Origin: Halomonas sp. M4R1S46
Lineage (GTDB): Bacteria; Pseudomonadota; Gammaproteobacteria; Pseudomonadales; Halomonadaceae
DNA length: 64,000 nt
Direction of reading: 5' to 3'
Assembly: GCF_025725685.1 (NCBI RefSeq)
Contig: NZ_CP107008.1
Location: forward strand, 1,798,001 to 1,862,000
Positions 44,637 through 53,252 of this stretch are shown piece after piece. Position 1 is the stretch's first letter. Each line of letters begins with the position of its first letter. The position numbers and the translations under genes were made by a program. The notes under the pieces are model-generated. The model searched no databases. It saw nothing but the letters and a program-made list of their open reading frames with translations, and had not been told where the DNA came from.

Positions 44637-46055
44637 ATGGAGCTTGATCCCCTGCTGTTGTCGCGGTTGCAGTTCGCCTTCGTGGTGTCCTTTCATGCCA
44701 TCTTCCCGGTGTTCTCCATCGGCCTGGCATCCTATCTCGCCGTGCTCAACGGCCTCTTCTATCGTACCCAGAATCCCGCCTGGGAGCGCCTGGCGATCTT
44801 CTGGACACGGGTCTTCGCCGTGGTGTTCGGCATGGGCGTGGTCTCGGGGATCGTGATGTCCTTCCAGTTCGGCACCAACTGGAGCAACTTCTCGCTCGCG
44901 GCCGCGAACTTCCTCGGACCGATGCTCAGCTACGAGGTGGTCACGGCCTTCTTCCTGGAGGCGTCGTTCCTCGGCGTGTTGCTGTTCGGCCGCGGCAAGG
45001 TGCCCCAGGGGGTGCACCTCTTCGCCTCGATCATGGTGGCCATCGGCACCTTCATCTCGGCCTTCTGGATCCTCGCCGCCAACAGCTGGATGCAAACCCC
45101 GGTGGGCATGGAATTCATCGAGGGCCGTTTCCGCGTCACCGACTGGAGCGAGGCGATCTTCAATCCCTCCTTCCCCTATCGCTTCACCCATATGGTGCTG
45201 GCGTCCTTCCTCACCGGGGGCTTCGTGGTGGCCGGCGTCAGCGCCTGGTACCTGCTGATCGGCCGCGACGTCGAGGCCAACCGCAAGGCCTTCTCCATGT
45301 GCTTGTGGCTGCTGCTGGTGCTGGCCCCGACCCAGGCGGTGGTGGGCGATTTCCATGGCCTCAACACCCTGGAGCATCAGCCGACCAAGGTGGCGGCCAT
45401 GGAAGGCAACTGGGAAACCCGGCGGGGCGCCCCCCTGCTGCTGTTCGCCTGGCCCGACCAGGACGCCCAGGAGAATCGCTTCGAGCTCGGCATCCCGGGG
45501 CTGGCCAGCCTGATCCTGACCCATCACCTGGACGGCGAGTTGCCGGGGATCAGTGAGGTCCCCCCGGCGGAACAGCCGCCGGTGTGGATCGTGTTCTGGT
45601 CCTTCCGCGTCATGGTGGGGCTGGGCTTCGCCATGATCGCCGTGGCGGTCGCCGGGCTCTGGCTGCGTCTCAAGGGGCGGCTCTTCGGGCCCGATGCGCA
45701 TCGCGGCTACCTGCAGCTGATGCGGCTGATGTCGGTGACGCCCTTCCTGGCCGTGCTCGCCGGCTGGTTCGTCACCGAGACCGGTCGTGCCCCCTGGCTG
45801 GTCTACGGCATCATGAGCCAGGCCGAGGCCGTGACCCCCTCGCTGACCGGTGGCATGGCGCTGTTCACCCTGGTCGGCTATGGCCTGGTCTATGCCGTGG
45901 TGTTCTGGGCCGGGGTGCTCTACCTGACCCGGGTGGTCCGTCAGGGCATGCTGCCCGAGGCCCCCCACGAGGACGAGGTCGAGCGGCCCAAGCGCCCCCT
46001 CTCCGCCGCCCACGTGCCCTTCGAAGACGCCGCCAGCCAACCGGGGAGGAACTGA
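44637..46055 (+). CDS. cydA: Cytochrome bd quinol oxidase subunit I (short Q-loop, CIO-type)
   Basis: 472 residues, shorter than E. coli CydA (about 520), because the Q-loop insertion is missing, as in cyanide-insensitive CioA-type oxidases. Haem b595 ligand region SFHAIFPVFSIG (H20), conserved GIVMSFQFGTNW, FLEASFLGVLLFG with an essential Glu, and FPYRFTHM with a haem b558 ligand are visible. The usual GRQPW motif reads GRAPW (see findings). The ATG at 44637 has GAGGAG 6 bases upstream. The 259-base upstream gap shows no FNR or ArcA site that I could recognise. First gene of cydA-cydB-cydD-cydC. Confidence 0.95.
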   Translation: MELDPLLLSRLQFAFVVSFHAIFPVFSIGLASYLAVLNGLFYRTQNPAWERLAIFWTRVFAVVFGMGVVSGIVMSFQFGTNWSNFSLAAANFLGPMLSYEVVTAFFLEASFLGVLLFGRGKVPQGVHLFASIMVAIGTFISAFWILAANSWMQTPVGMEFIEGRFRVTDWSEAIFNPSFPYRFTHMVLASFLTGGFVVAGVSAWYLLIGRDVEANRKAFSMCLWLLLVLAPTQAVVGDFHGLNTLEHQPTKVAAMEGNWETRRGAPLLLFAWPDQDAQENRFELGIPGLASLILTHHLDGELPGISEVPPAEQPPVWIVFWSFRVMVGLGFAMIAVAVAGLWLRLKGRLFGPDAHRGYLQLMRLMSVTPFLAVLAGWFVTETGRAPWLVYGIMSQAEAVTPSLTGGMALFTLVGYGLVYAVVFWAGVLYLTRVVRQGMLPEAPHEDEVERPKRPLSAAHVPFEDAASQPGRN

Positions 46056-46058
46056 GCC

Positions 46059-47060
46059 ATGGAAATGTTCGATCTGTCGCTGATCTGGGCCGCCATCATC
46101 GGCTTCGGCGTGATCATGTACGTGCTGATGGACGGCTTCGACCTGGGCGTGGGGATCCTCTTCCCCTTCGCCCCGGACGAGGGCAGCCGGGACGTGATGA
46201 TGAACTCGGTGGCGCCGGTGTGGGACGGCAACGAGACCTGGCTGGTGCTGGGCGGCGCCGGCCTGCTGGCGGCCTTCCCGCTGGTCTATGCGGTCTTCCT
46301 GCCGGCGCTCTATATCGGCGTCTTCCTGATGCTGGCGGGGCTGATCTTCCGCGGCATCGCCTTCGAGTTCCGCTTCAAGTCCCACCGCAACCGCCGCTGG
46401 TGGAACCGTGCCTTCTGCTGGGGCTCGGCGGTGGCCGCTTTCGCCCAGGGCGCGGTCGTGGGCACCTATATCCAGGGTTTCGCCGTGGAGGACTTCGTCT
46501 ATGTCGGCGGGCCCCTGGACTGGCTGTCGCCGTTCACGGTGGTGACCGGCCTGGGCCTGATGGCCGGCTATGCGCTGCTGGGCGCCACCTGGCTGATCAT
46601 GAAGAGCGAGGGGCACACCCAGGAATGGGCCTACCGGCTGGCCCCGCGGCTGCTGCTGGCGGTCCTGGCGGTGTTCGCCGTCATCAGCCTGTGGACGCCC
46701 TTCGTCGACGACTACGTACGTGACCGCTGGTTCGGCCAGCTGCACCTGATCTGGATCTTCCCGGCGTTGGCGCTGGCCAGTGCGGCCTGGCTGTGGCGCT
46801 CGGTGCGGGAGCGCCGCGAGGGCCAGCCGTTCATCGCCACCCTGGGCCTGTTCATCTTCACCTACCTGGGACTGGTGGTCAGCAAGTGGCCGGTGATCGT
46901 GCCGCCGGACTATACCCTCTGGGAGGCCGCCTCGGCGCCGGAATCCCAGCTCTTCCTGCTGCTCGGGATGCTCTTCGTGATTCCCATCGTGCTGACCTAT
47001 ACCGCCTGGACCTACTGGGTCTTCCGCGGCAAGGTCCGGGAGGGCGAGGGCTATCACTGA
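46059..47060 (+). CDS. cydB: Cytochrome bd quinol oxidase subunit II
   Basis: 333 residues with about eight membrane helices. Begins MEMFDLSLIWAAIIGFGVIMYVLMDGFDLGVG, with the conserved DGFD of the family; also PVWDGNETWLVLGG and FRGIAFEFRFK. It starts 3 bases after the cydA stop. The cydD frame starts in or near its last codons. Confidence 0.96.
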   Translation: MEMFDLSLIWAAIIGFGVIMYVLMDGFDLGVGILFPFAPDEGSRDVMMNSVAPVWDGNETWLVLGGAGLLAAFPLVYAVFLPALYIGVFLMLAGLIFRGIAFEFRFKSHRNRRWWNRAFCWGSAVAAFAQGAVVGTYIQGFAVEDFVYVGGPLDWLSPFTVVTGLGLMAGYALLGATWLIMKSEGHTQEWAYRLAPRLLLAVLAVFAVISLWTPFVDDYVRDRWFGQLHLIWIFPALALASAAWLWRSVRERREGQPFIATLGLFIFTYLGLVVSKWPVIVPPDYTLWEAASAPESQLFLLLGMLFVIPIVLTYTAWTYWVFRGKVREGEGYH

Positions 47061-47136
47061 GGTCTCCGAGGCGCGCACCGCCCGCACCTGGCTGGCGCGC
47101 CTGGCGCACGCCGAGCGCCGGCGGCTGGCCCTGGCG

Positions 47137-48729
47137 GTGGCCGCCGGGCTCGTCGCCGGGGCCCTGACCGTCGCCCAACTGACCCTGCTGGCCTGGCTGG
47201 TGGCTGCCCTGCTGGTGGACGGCACGCCGCTTTCGGCCCTGGTGCCGGGTTTGCTGGCGCTGGCGGCGCTGCTGGTGTTGCGTGCCCTGGCCCAGTGGGG
47301 CCAGGACGCCGCCGGGCTCGCCGCCAGCCTGCGCCTGCGGACCCGGGCCAGGACCGAGCTGCTCGACCACCTGGCGGAGCTGGGGCCCGTGGGCGTCGCC
47401 GGCCACCACACGGCCAGTCTCGCCAACCGGGTCGTGGATCAGGTCGAGGCCCTGGACGGCTATGTGGCCCGTTTCCTGCCCCAGCGTCACCTGGCCGTGG
47501 CCATGCCGCTGCTGATCCTCGCCGTGGTGGCCTGGCTGGACTGGCTGGCGGCGCTGTTCCTGCTGCTCGCCGCGCCGCTGATTCCGCTGTTCATGGCCCT
47601 GGTCGGCATGGGGGCCGAGCGGCTCAACCGCGAGCAGTTCGACGCCGTCTCGCGGCTGTCGCGGCATTTCATCGATCGGGTGCGGGGGCTCACCACCCTG
47701 CAGCTGTTCGGCCACACCCGGGCGGCCACCCGCGAGGTGCATGCCGCCGCCGACGACTATCGGCGGCGCAGCATGCGCACCCTGCGCCTGGCTTTCCTGT
47801 CCTCGGCGGTCCTCGAGTTCTTCGCCGCCGTGGCCATCGCCATGGTGGCCATCTACGTGGGCTTCGGCCTGCTGGGCTATATCGCCTATGGGCCGTCGGA
47901 CGAGCTGACCCTGTTCAGCGGGCTCCTCGTGCTGCTGTTGGCCCCGGAATTCTTCCAGCCGCTGCGCAGCCTCGCCCAGCACTACCACGACCGGGCCGCG
48001 GCCCTGGGCGCCGCCGAGGGCCTGGTGGCCCTGCTGGCGGAGCGGCCACGCCGGCCCCTGGATGCCGGGGAGGAGACGCCCCAGGCACCCGAGGCGCTGG
48101 TCGAGCTCGTCGGCGCCGGCGTCTCGCACCCCGAGCGGGGGCGGGTGCTGGGGCCCCTGGACCTGACGCTCGCCCGGGGCGAGATCCTCGGGGTGAGCGG
48201 GCCCTCCGGGGCCGGCAAGTCGATGCTGCTGCAGCTGCTGGCGGGCTTCGTCGGGCCCACCGAGGGGACGCGGCGGGTGGTGGCGGACCACGCCTTCGCC
48301 TGGATGGACCAGCGCCCGGTGCTGATCCATGGCAGCCTCGCCGACAACCTGCGCCTGGCCACGCCCGAGGCCGACGAGGCCGCCCTGCGACGTGCCCTCG
48401 AGCGGGCCGGGCTCGGCGAGCTGCTGGCCGTCCTGCCCGCCGGGCTCGAGACGCCCCTCGGCGAGCGCGGCGTGGGGCTCTCCGGGGGCCAGGCCCAGCG
48501 CCTGGCCCTGGCGCGGGTCTTCCTCTCGCCGGCGTCCCTGGTGCTGCTCGACGAGCCCACCGCCAGCCTGGATGCGGCCAGCGAGGCCCGGGTGCTGAAT
48601 GGGCTGGCCGCCCTGGCCGCGGAGGGGCGCACCCTGGTCATCGCCAGCCACCAGGCGGCGCCCCTGGCGCTGGCCCGGCGTGTCCTGCGGCTGCGCAATG
48701 GCCGTGAAGCGGGAGAGCTCCATGGCTGA
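47137..48729 (+). CDS. cydD: CydD, thiol exporter ABC ATPase/permease subunit
   Basis: Half of the CydDC exporter of glutathione and cysteine needed for cytochrome bd assembly. At least 530 residues: six-helix ABC exporter domain (about 1-310) and ATPase with Walker A GPSGAGKS, signature LSGGQAQRLALAR and Walker B VLLLDEPTASLD. The start is uncertain. The only usual start codon is GTG 47137, without an SD, and homology extends upstream (ARTWLARLAHAERRRLALAV) to the cydB stop. Translation may begin at a rare codon near 47053-47059. The 3' end overlaps cydC by 8 bases. Confidence 0.9.
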   Translation: MAAGLVAGALTVAQLTLLAWLVAALLVDGTPLSALVPGLLALAALLVLRALAQWGQDAAGLAASLRLRTRARTELLDHLAELGPVGVAGHHTASLANRVVDQVEALDGYVARFLPQRHLAVAMPLLILAVVAWLDWLAALFLLLAAPLIPLFMALVGMGAERLNREQFDAVSRLSRHFIDRVRGLTTLQLFGHTRAATREVHAAADDYRRRSMRTLRLAFLSSAVLEFFAAVAIAMVAIYVGFGLLGYIAYGPSDELTLFSGLLVLLLAPEFFQPLRSLAQHYHDRAAALGAAEGLVALLAERPRRPLDAGEETPQAPEALVELVGAGVSHPERGRVLGPLDLTLARGEILGVSGPSGAGKSMLLQLLAGFVGPTEGTRRVVADHAFAWMDQRPVLIHGSLADNLRLATPEADEAALRRALERAGLGELLAVLPAGLETPLGERGVGLSGGQAQRLALARVFLSPASLVLLDEPTASLDAASEARVLNGLAALAAEGRTLVIASHQAAPLALARRVLRLRNGREAGELHG

Positions 48730-50467
48730 GCCCTCGCGGCCCGGATGGCGGGCCACCCTGGGGCCCTGGCTGCGCCTGCTGGGGAGGCGGCGGCGTCGCT
48801 TGCTGGCCGGTGCCGGCCTGATGGCCCTGGCGCTGGCCTCGGCATTGGGATTATTGGCCCTTTCCGGCTGGTTCATCACCGCCACGGGGCTTGCCGGTAT
48901 GGCCCTGGCCGCCGGCGCGGCGTTGACCCTGGATGTCTATGTGCCCGGTGGGGGCATCCGCGCCTTCGCCCTGACCCGCACCGTGGCCCGCTACCTGGAG
49001 CGCCTGTACAACCACGACACCGTGCTGCGCCTGCTGGCCGATTTGCGTGCCGGGATGTTCGCCGTCCTCGCCGACCTCGATGCCGCCTGCCTGGCTCGGC
49101 GGCGGGCCAGCGACTGGCTGAACCGCCTGACCGCCGACATCGATACCCTGGACAGCCTCTTCCTGCGTCTGCTGGCGCCGGCGGCGGTGGCCCTGGGGGC
49201 GATTCTCGCCCTGGCCGGCTTCCTGGCGCTCTGGTCGCCGGTGGTGGGGGGCACCGTGGCCGCGATGCTGGGCCCGGCCTGGCTGTGGCTGACCCTGGGC
49301 CAGGCGAGGCTGGGCCTGGCCGCCAGCCGGCGCCGCGTGGACGAACTGGAGCGCCTGCGCGGGCGGGTGATCGAGCAGCTCCAGGGCCTCGCCGAACTCG
49401 AGGCCTACGGCAGCCTGGCGGACCATCGTCGCCGACTCGAGGCCATCGAGGCACGGCTCGCCGCCGACCATCGTCGGCTGGGGCTCACCGCGGCGCTGGG
49501 CAACGCCCTGGCCGGGCTGGCGACGGGCGCGACCTGGCTCGCCGCCCTGTGGCTGGCCGCCCGGGCCTGGCAGGGCGGCGAGCTGGCCGGGCCGGTGATG
49601 GTGATGGTGCCCCTGGCCGTGCTGGCGCTGAACGAGGCCCTGACGGCCCTGCCCGCGGCCTTCACCCAGGCCGGCGCCACCCGGGCCGCCGCCGAGCGGC
49701 TGAATGCCCTGAGGGCCGCCCGCCGCCCGCCGTCCTCCCCGGTCACGGCGTCGCTGCCCGAGGGGCCGCTGGCGGTGGCCCTGGAGCGGGTCGGCCTGCA
49801 CTATCCCGGCGCCCTGACCCCCGCCCTCGACGGGTTCGACCTGGCCCTCGCCCCGGGGGAGCGCCTGGCCCTGTATGGCGCCTCCGGGGCCGGCAAGTCG
49901 AGCGTGGCGGCATTGCTGACGCGCCAGCTCGTGCCGAGCGCGGGCAGCGTGCGGCTCGCCGGTCGGCCGCTCGCCGCCATCGCCGAGGCCGACCTGCGGC
50001 GGCGCACGGCCTGCCTGACCCAGCTCACCGAGCTGTTCGACGACAGCCTGGCGGCCAACCTGCGCCTGGCCGACCCCTCGGCCGGGGAGGCGCGGCTCTG
50101 GGAGGTGCTGGCGGTGGTGGAACTGGCCGAATGGGCCGACGGCCTGCCCCGCGGGCTCGCCACCCGCGTGGGCGAGGGCGGCCGGCGGCTGTCCGGCGGT
50201 CAGGCCCGGCGCCTGTCGCTCGCCCGCCTGCTGCTGCGCGACCCGGGGCTGGTGATCCTCGACGAGCCCTTCGCGGGCCTGGACCGGGCCCTGGCCGAGC
50301 GACTGGCCGGTCGCCTGGACGCCTGGCTGCGAGGACGCAGCGTGCTCTACCTGGCCCACGCCCCGGCCACCGCCGATGGGCTGCTGCCGGGAGTGACGCG
50401 CCGCCTGGTGCTGGAGGCGGGCGCGCAACGCGCCCTTTGCGCCCGGGCGCGGAATCTTACAGGATAG
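48722..50467 (+). CDS. cydC: CydC, thiol exporter ABC ATPase/permease subunit
   Basis: 581 residues, partner of CydD. Membrane domain about 1-330 (first helices RRRLLAGAGLMALALASALGLLALSGWFITATGLAG), then the ATPase with Walker A YGASGAGKSSV, signature LSGGQARRLSLAR and Walker B LVILDEPFAGLD. The ATG at 48722 has GGGAGAG upstream and overlaps the end of cydD. Completes the cydABDC operon. A palindrome and the adenine deaminase gene follow at once. Confidence 0.92.
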   Translation: MAEPSRPGWRATLGPWLRLLGRRRRRLLAGAGLMALALASALGLLALSGWFITATGLAGMALAAGAALTLDVYVPGGGIRAFALTRTVARYLERLYNHDTVLRLLADLRAGMFAVLADLDAACLARRRASDWLNRLTADIDTLDSLFLRLLAPAAVALGAILALAGFLALWSPVVGGTVAAMLGPAWLWLTLGQARLGLAASRRRVDELERLRGRVIEQLQGLAELEAYGSLADHRRRLEAIEARLAADHRRLGLTAALGNALAGLATGATWLAALWLAARAWQGGELAGPVMVMVPLAVLALNEALTALPAAFTQAGATRAAAERLNALRAARRPPSSPVTASLPEGPLAVALERVGLHYPGALTPALDGFDLALAPGERLALYGASGAGKSSVAALLTRQLVPSAGSVRLAGRPLAAIAEADLRRRTACLTQLTELFDDSLAANLRLADPSAGEARLWEVLAVVELAEWADGLPRGLATRVGEGGRRLSGGQARRLSLARLLLRDPGLVILDEPFAGLDRALAERLAGRLDAWLRGRSVLYLAHAPATADGLLPGVTRRLVLEAGAQRALCARARNLTG

Positions 50468-50468
50468 G

Positions 50469-50483
50469 GCAAAGGACCTTTGC
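50469..50483. other. Palindrome before the adenine deaminase gene
   Basis: GCAAAGG-A-CCTTTGC is a perfect 15-base palindrome in the 26-base gap between cydC and the deaminase gene, directly before its SD (GAGGTGA). It may be an operator or a stem that modulates translation. Confidence 0.4.
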
Positions 50484-50493
50484 GAGGTGAGCC

Positions 50494-51489
50494 ATGCGGG
50501 ATTTCCTCAAGCGCCTGCCCAAGGCCGAACTGCACCTGCACATCGAGGGAACCCTCGAGCCGGAACTGATGATGGCGCTGGCCGAGCGCAACGGCGTGTC
50601 GCTGCCCTACGGCTCGGTGGAGGCGATACGCGCCGCCTACGACTTCACCGACCTGCAGTCCTTCCTCGATCTCTACTTCCAGGGCATGAGCGTGCTGCGC
50701 ACCGCCCAGGACTTCGAGGACCTGGCGATGGCCTACTTCCGGCGGGCCCACGACGAGGGGGTGGTGCACGTGGAGATGCACGTCGACCCCCAGGCCCACC
50801 TGGCCCGGGGGGTGGCGCTGACCACGGTGATGGAGGGACTGGGCCGGGCCAGACGCCGGGCCGAGCGTGAGCTCGACCTGTCCACGGCGATGATCATGGC
50901 GTTCCTGCGCGACCGGCCCGGCGACGAGGCCCTGAGGCTGCTGGAAGAGGCCGCCCCCTACTGGGAGACCCTGGACGCCGTGGGCCTCGACAGCGCCGAG
51001 CTCGGCAATCCCCCGGCGAAGTTCGCCGAGGTGTTCCAGCGGGCCAGGGCCCTGGGCCTGGCCCGGGTCGCCCATGCCGGCGAGGAGGGGCCACCCGACT
51101 ACATCCTCGAGGCCCTGGACAGCCTGGATGTCTGCCGCATCGACCACGGCGTGCGTTGCCTCGAGGATCCGACCCTGGTCGAGCGGTTGCGCGAGGAGGC
51201 CATGGTGTTGACCGTCTGTCCGCTCTCCAACCTGCGCCTCAAGGTGGTCGAGCGCATGGAGGACCACCCCCTCCCGCGGCTGCTGGAGGCCGGGCTGACC
51301 CTGACCCTCAACTCCGACGATCCCGCCTACTTCGGCGGCGGCCTGCTGGACAACTTCCTGGCCTGTCGCCGCGCCTTCGGCTGGTCCCGGGAGGTCTTCC
51401 TCGACCTGGCCGGCAATGCCATCGAGGCGGCCTTCATGCCCGAGGCGCGCCGCACCGAGCTGCGTCGCCGCCTCGCGGCCTGCCGCTGA
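50494..51489 (+). CDS. Adenine deaminase (adenosine deaminase fold)
   Basis: 331 residues of the adenosine/AMP deaminase family. Metal ligands in AELHLHIEGTLEP (H14, H16), the catalytic HAGEEGPPDYI (about 189-199), IDHGVRCLEDP, VCPLSNLRLKV and the SDDPAYFGGG loop. The last motif and IDHGVRCLEDPTLVERL are characteristic of the bacterial adenine deaminase subgroup described in Pseudomonas, so adenine is a more likely substrate than adenosine. The product, hypoxanthine, would feed the xanthine dehydrogenase encoded at 53-58 kb. ATG at 50494; convergent with guaD. Confidence 0.9.
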   Translation: MRDFLKRLPKAELHLHIEGTLEPELMMALAERNGVSLPYGSVEAIRAAYDFTDLQSFLDLYFQGMSVLRTAQDFEDLAMAYFRRAHDEGVVHVEMHVDPQAHLARGVALTTVMEGLGRARRRAERELDLSTAMIMAFLRDRPGDEALRLLEEAAPYWETLDAVGLDSAELGNPPAKFAEVFQRARALGLARVAHAGEEGPPDYILEALDSLDVCRIDHGVRCLEDPTLVERLREEAMVLTVCPLSNLRLKVVERMEDHPLPRLLEAGLTLTLNSDDPAYFGGGLLDNFLACRRAFGWSREVFLDLAGNAIEAAFMPEARRTELRRRLAACR

Positions 51490-51529
51490 GCCCCGTCACC
51501 CCAAGCCCCGGCGTCAGCCGAACTCAGCC

Positions 51530-51560
51530 AAAAAAGGGGCGACCCGTTGCCGGGTCGCCC
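51530..51560 (-). terminator. Rho-independent terminator of guaD
   Basis: On the minus strand a perfect 10-bp stem GGGCGACCCG/CGGGTCGCCC (loop GCAA) is followed by a C and six T residues, 28 bases beyond the guaD stop. Confidence 0.93.
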
Positions 51561-51588
51561 AAGGTCTACACCCCAACTTGCGCGTGGA

Positions 51589-52947
51589 TCAGGCGTCGAC
51601 GGGCGTCGTCGCCTGCGTCATGCGGGAGTCCCGGCGATGCACGCAGCGGCCGTCCGCCCAGGTGGCCAGCACGGCCCGGTCGTCGCCGAGCATCATCAGC
51701 GCGAACAGGCGCTCGGCCAGGGTCCGGCAATGGGCGGTGCGCCGGGCCAGCAGCGGGGTGGCCTCGGGATCGAGGACCACGATGTCGGCCTCGCCTCCCT
51801 CGCGCAGCCGGCCGACCTGGCCGTCCAGGTGCAGCGCCCGGGCATTGCCCAGCGTCAGGCGGTAAAAGCCCTGCCAGGCGGTCAGCGGCTGGCCGAGCAG
51901 CTGGCCGACCTGATAGGCGGCCTTGAGGGTGGCCAGGCCCGAGAGGTCGGTGCCGCCGCCCACGTCGCTGGCCAGGCTGGTGGCGAGTCCTGCCTCCCGG
52001 CAGGCCTGGCGGTCGAACAGGCCGCTGCCCAGGAAGAGGTTGGAGGTGGGGCAGAAGGCGATGTTGGCCCCGGCCGCGGCCAGCCGCTGGCGCATTCCCT
52101 GGTCCAGGTGGATGCCATGGGCGAAGGTGCTGCGCGGGCCCACCAGGCCGTAGCGCTCGTAGACCGCCAAGTAGTCCTCGCATTCCGGGAACAGCTCGGC
52201 CACCCAGGCGATCTCGCCCGGGTTCTCGGACAGGTGCGTCTGCAGGTGGAGGTCGGGGGCATTGCGCAGCACGGCGCCGGTGGCCTCGAGCTGCTCACGG
52301 GTCGAGGTGGGGGCGAAGCGTGGCGTCAGGCTGTAGCCCAGGCGCCCCTTGCCGTGCCAGTCACCGATCAGCCGCTCGCTGTCGCGCAGCCCGCCCAGGG
52401 TATCGTCCACCAGGGCCTGTGGCGCATGGCGGTCCATCAGCACCTTGCCGGCGAGCATGCGCAGGCCACGGCGCCGGGCGGCCGCGAAGAAGGCATCCAC
52501 CGAGCCCGGGTGGGAGGTGCAGAATACCTGGGCGGTGGTGGTGCCGGCCCGCAGCGACTCGTCGAGGAAGGCCTCGGCCACGGCCTCCGCATGGGCGCGC
52601 TCGGCGAAGCGGCACTCCTCGGGGAAGGTGTAGTCGTTGAGCCAGTCGAGCAGCTGGCGGCCGTAGGACGCCATGATGTCGAGCTGCGCATAGTGCACGT
52701 GGCTGTCGATGAAGCCCGGCAGCATCAGCTTGCCCGAGTAGTCCACCACCTCGATGCCCGCCGGCAGGTGGGGCGCCAGGGCGGCGTAGTCGGCGACGGC
52801 ACGGATATGCCCGTCGACCAGCCAGAGGGCGCCGTCCTCCAGGTAGCGCACGCTGTCCGGCACCGGGGTGTCGCCATCGCCGGGATCGGCGTCGAAGCTC
52901 AGCAGGGGGCCGCGCAGGACGCGCATATGGGAACGTGGGTCGGTCAT
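51589..52947 (-). CDS. guaD: Guanine deaminase
   Basis: Zinc amidohydrolase of 452 residues converting guanine to xanthine. The metal motif PGFIDSHVHYAQ (about 77-88), the segment LLDWLNDYTFPEE characteristic of guanine deaminases, THLSENPGEI, and ASDVGGGTDLSGLATLKAAYQ near 330 are clear. Length is normal. It is the last gene of the leftward purine block and is separated from xdhC by the large dispersed element, so it may need its own promoter. Confidence 0.95.
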   Translation of the reverse strand: MTDPRSHMRVLRGPLLSFDADPGDGDTPVPDSVRYLEDGALWLVDGHIRAVADYAALAPHLPAGIEVVDYSGKLMLPGFIDSHVHYAQLDIMASYGRQLLDWLNDYTFPEECRFAERAHAEAVAEAFLDESLRAGTTTAQVFCTSHPGSVDAFFAAARRRGLRMLAGKVLMDRHAPQALVDDTLGGLRDSERLIGDWHGKGRLGYSLTPRFAPTSTREQLEATGAVLRNAPDLHLQTHLSENPGEIAWVAELFPECEDYLAVYERYGLVGPRSTFAHGIHLDQGMRQRLAAAGANIAFCPTSNLFLGSGLFDRQACREAGLATSLASDVGGGTDLSGLATLKAAYQVGQLLGQPLTAWQGFYRLTLGNARALHLDGQVGRLREGGEADIVVLDPEATPLLARRTAHCRTLAERLFALMMLGDDRAVLATWADGRCVHRRDSRMTQATTPVDA

Positions 52948-53027
52948 GGGACTCTCCTAATGGGCGCCGGCTCGACCGACGCTGCGTCATTCCAGAGTTC
53001 ATTGCCAATTGCCGAGCGAGATGAGCG

Positions 53028-53230
53028 CCGGGGACAAGGCGCAGCGAGGGTCTTTTGCCATGGGCGAGGCGGAAAGAGAAGAACATCCGGTGAATGTTCT
53101 TCCCGCCGAGCGGGTTGGCCACGGATGGCCAACCCAGGCCCTGCAAGCGGCGCAGGATGCGTTAGCGCCGCAGGGCAAAAGTAGCGCCCAGGGATGGATT
53201 CACAGCGCCCTCGCGTAGGCTCATCTCCGG
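53028..53230. repeat. Dispersed inverted-end element, long copy with internal stems
   Basis: About 200 bp between guaD and xdhC. The ends (53028-53050 and 53208-53230) are imperfect inverted repeats of the same sequence as the element at 6363-6457. Nested inside are CTTTTGCC/GGCAAAAG (53052-53059 with 53174-53181), AAGAACAT/ATGTTCTT (53079-53086 with 53094-53101), a perfect 10-bp stem GGGTTGGCCA/TGGCCAACCC (53112-53135) and GCGGCGC/GCGCCGC (53147-53171). It fills most of the 305-base gap. The outer bases show no further signal. Confidence 0.8.
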
Positions 53231-53252
53231 TGCCAGGCATTGAACGAAGCTC

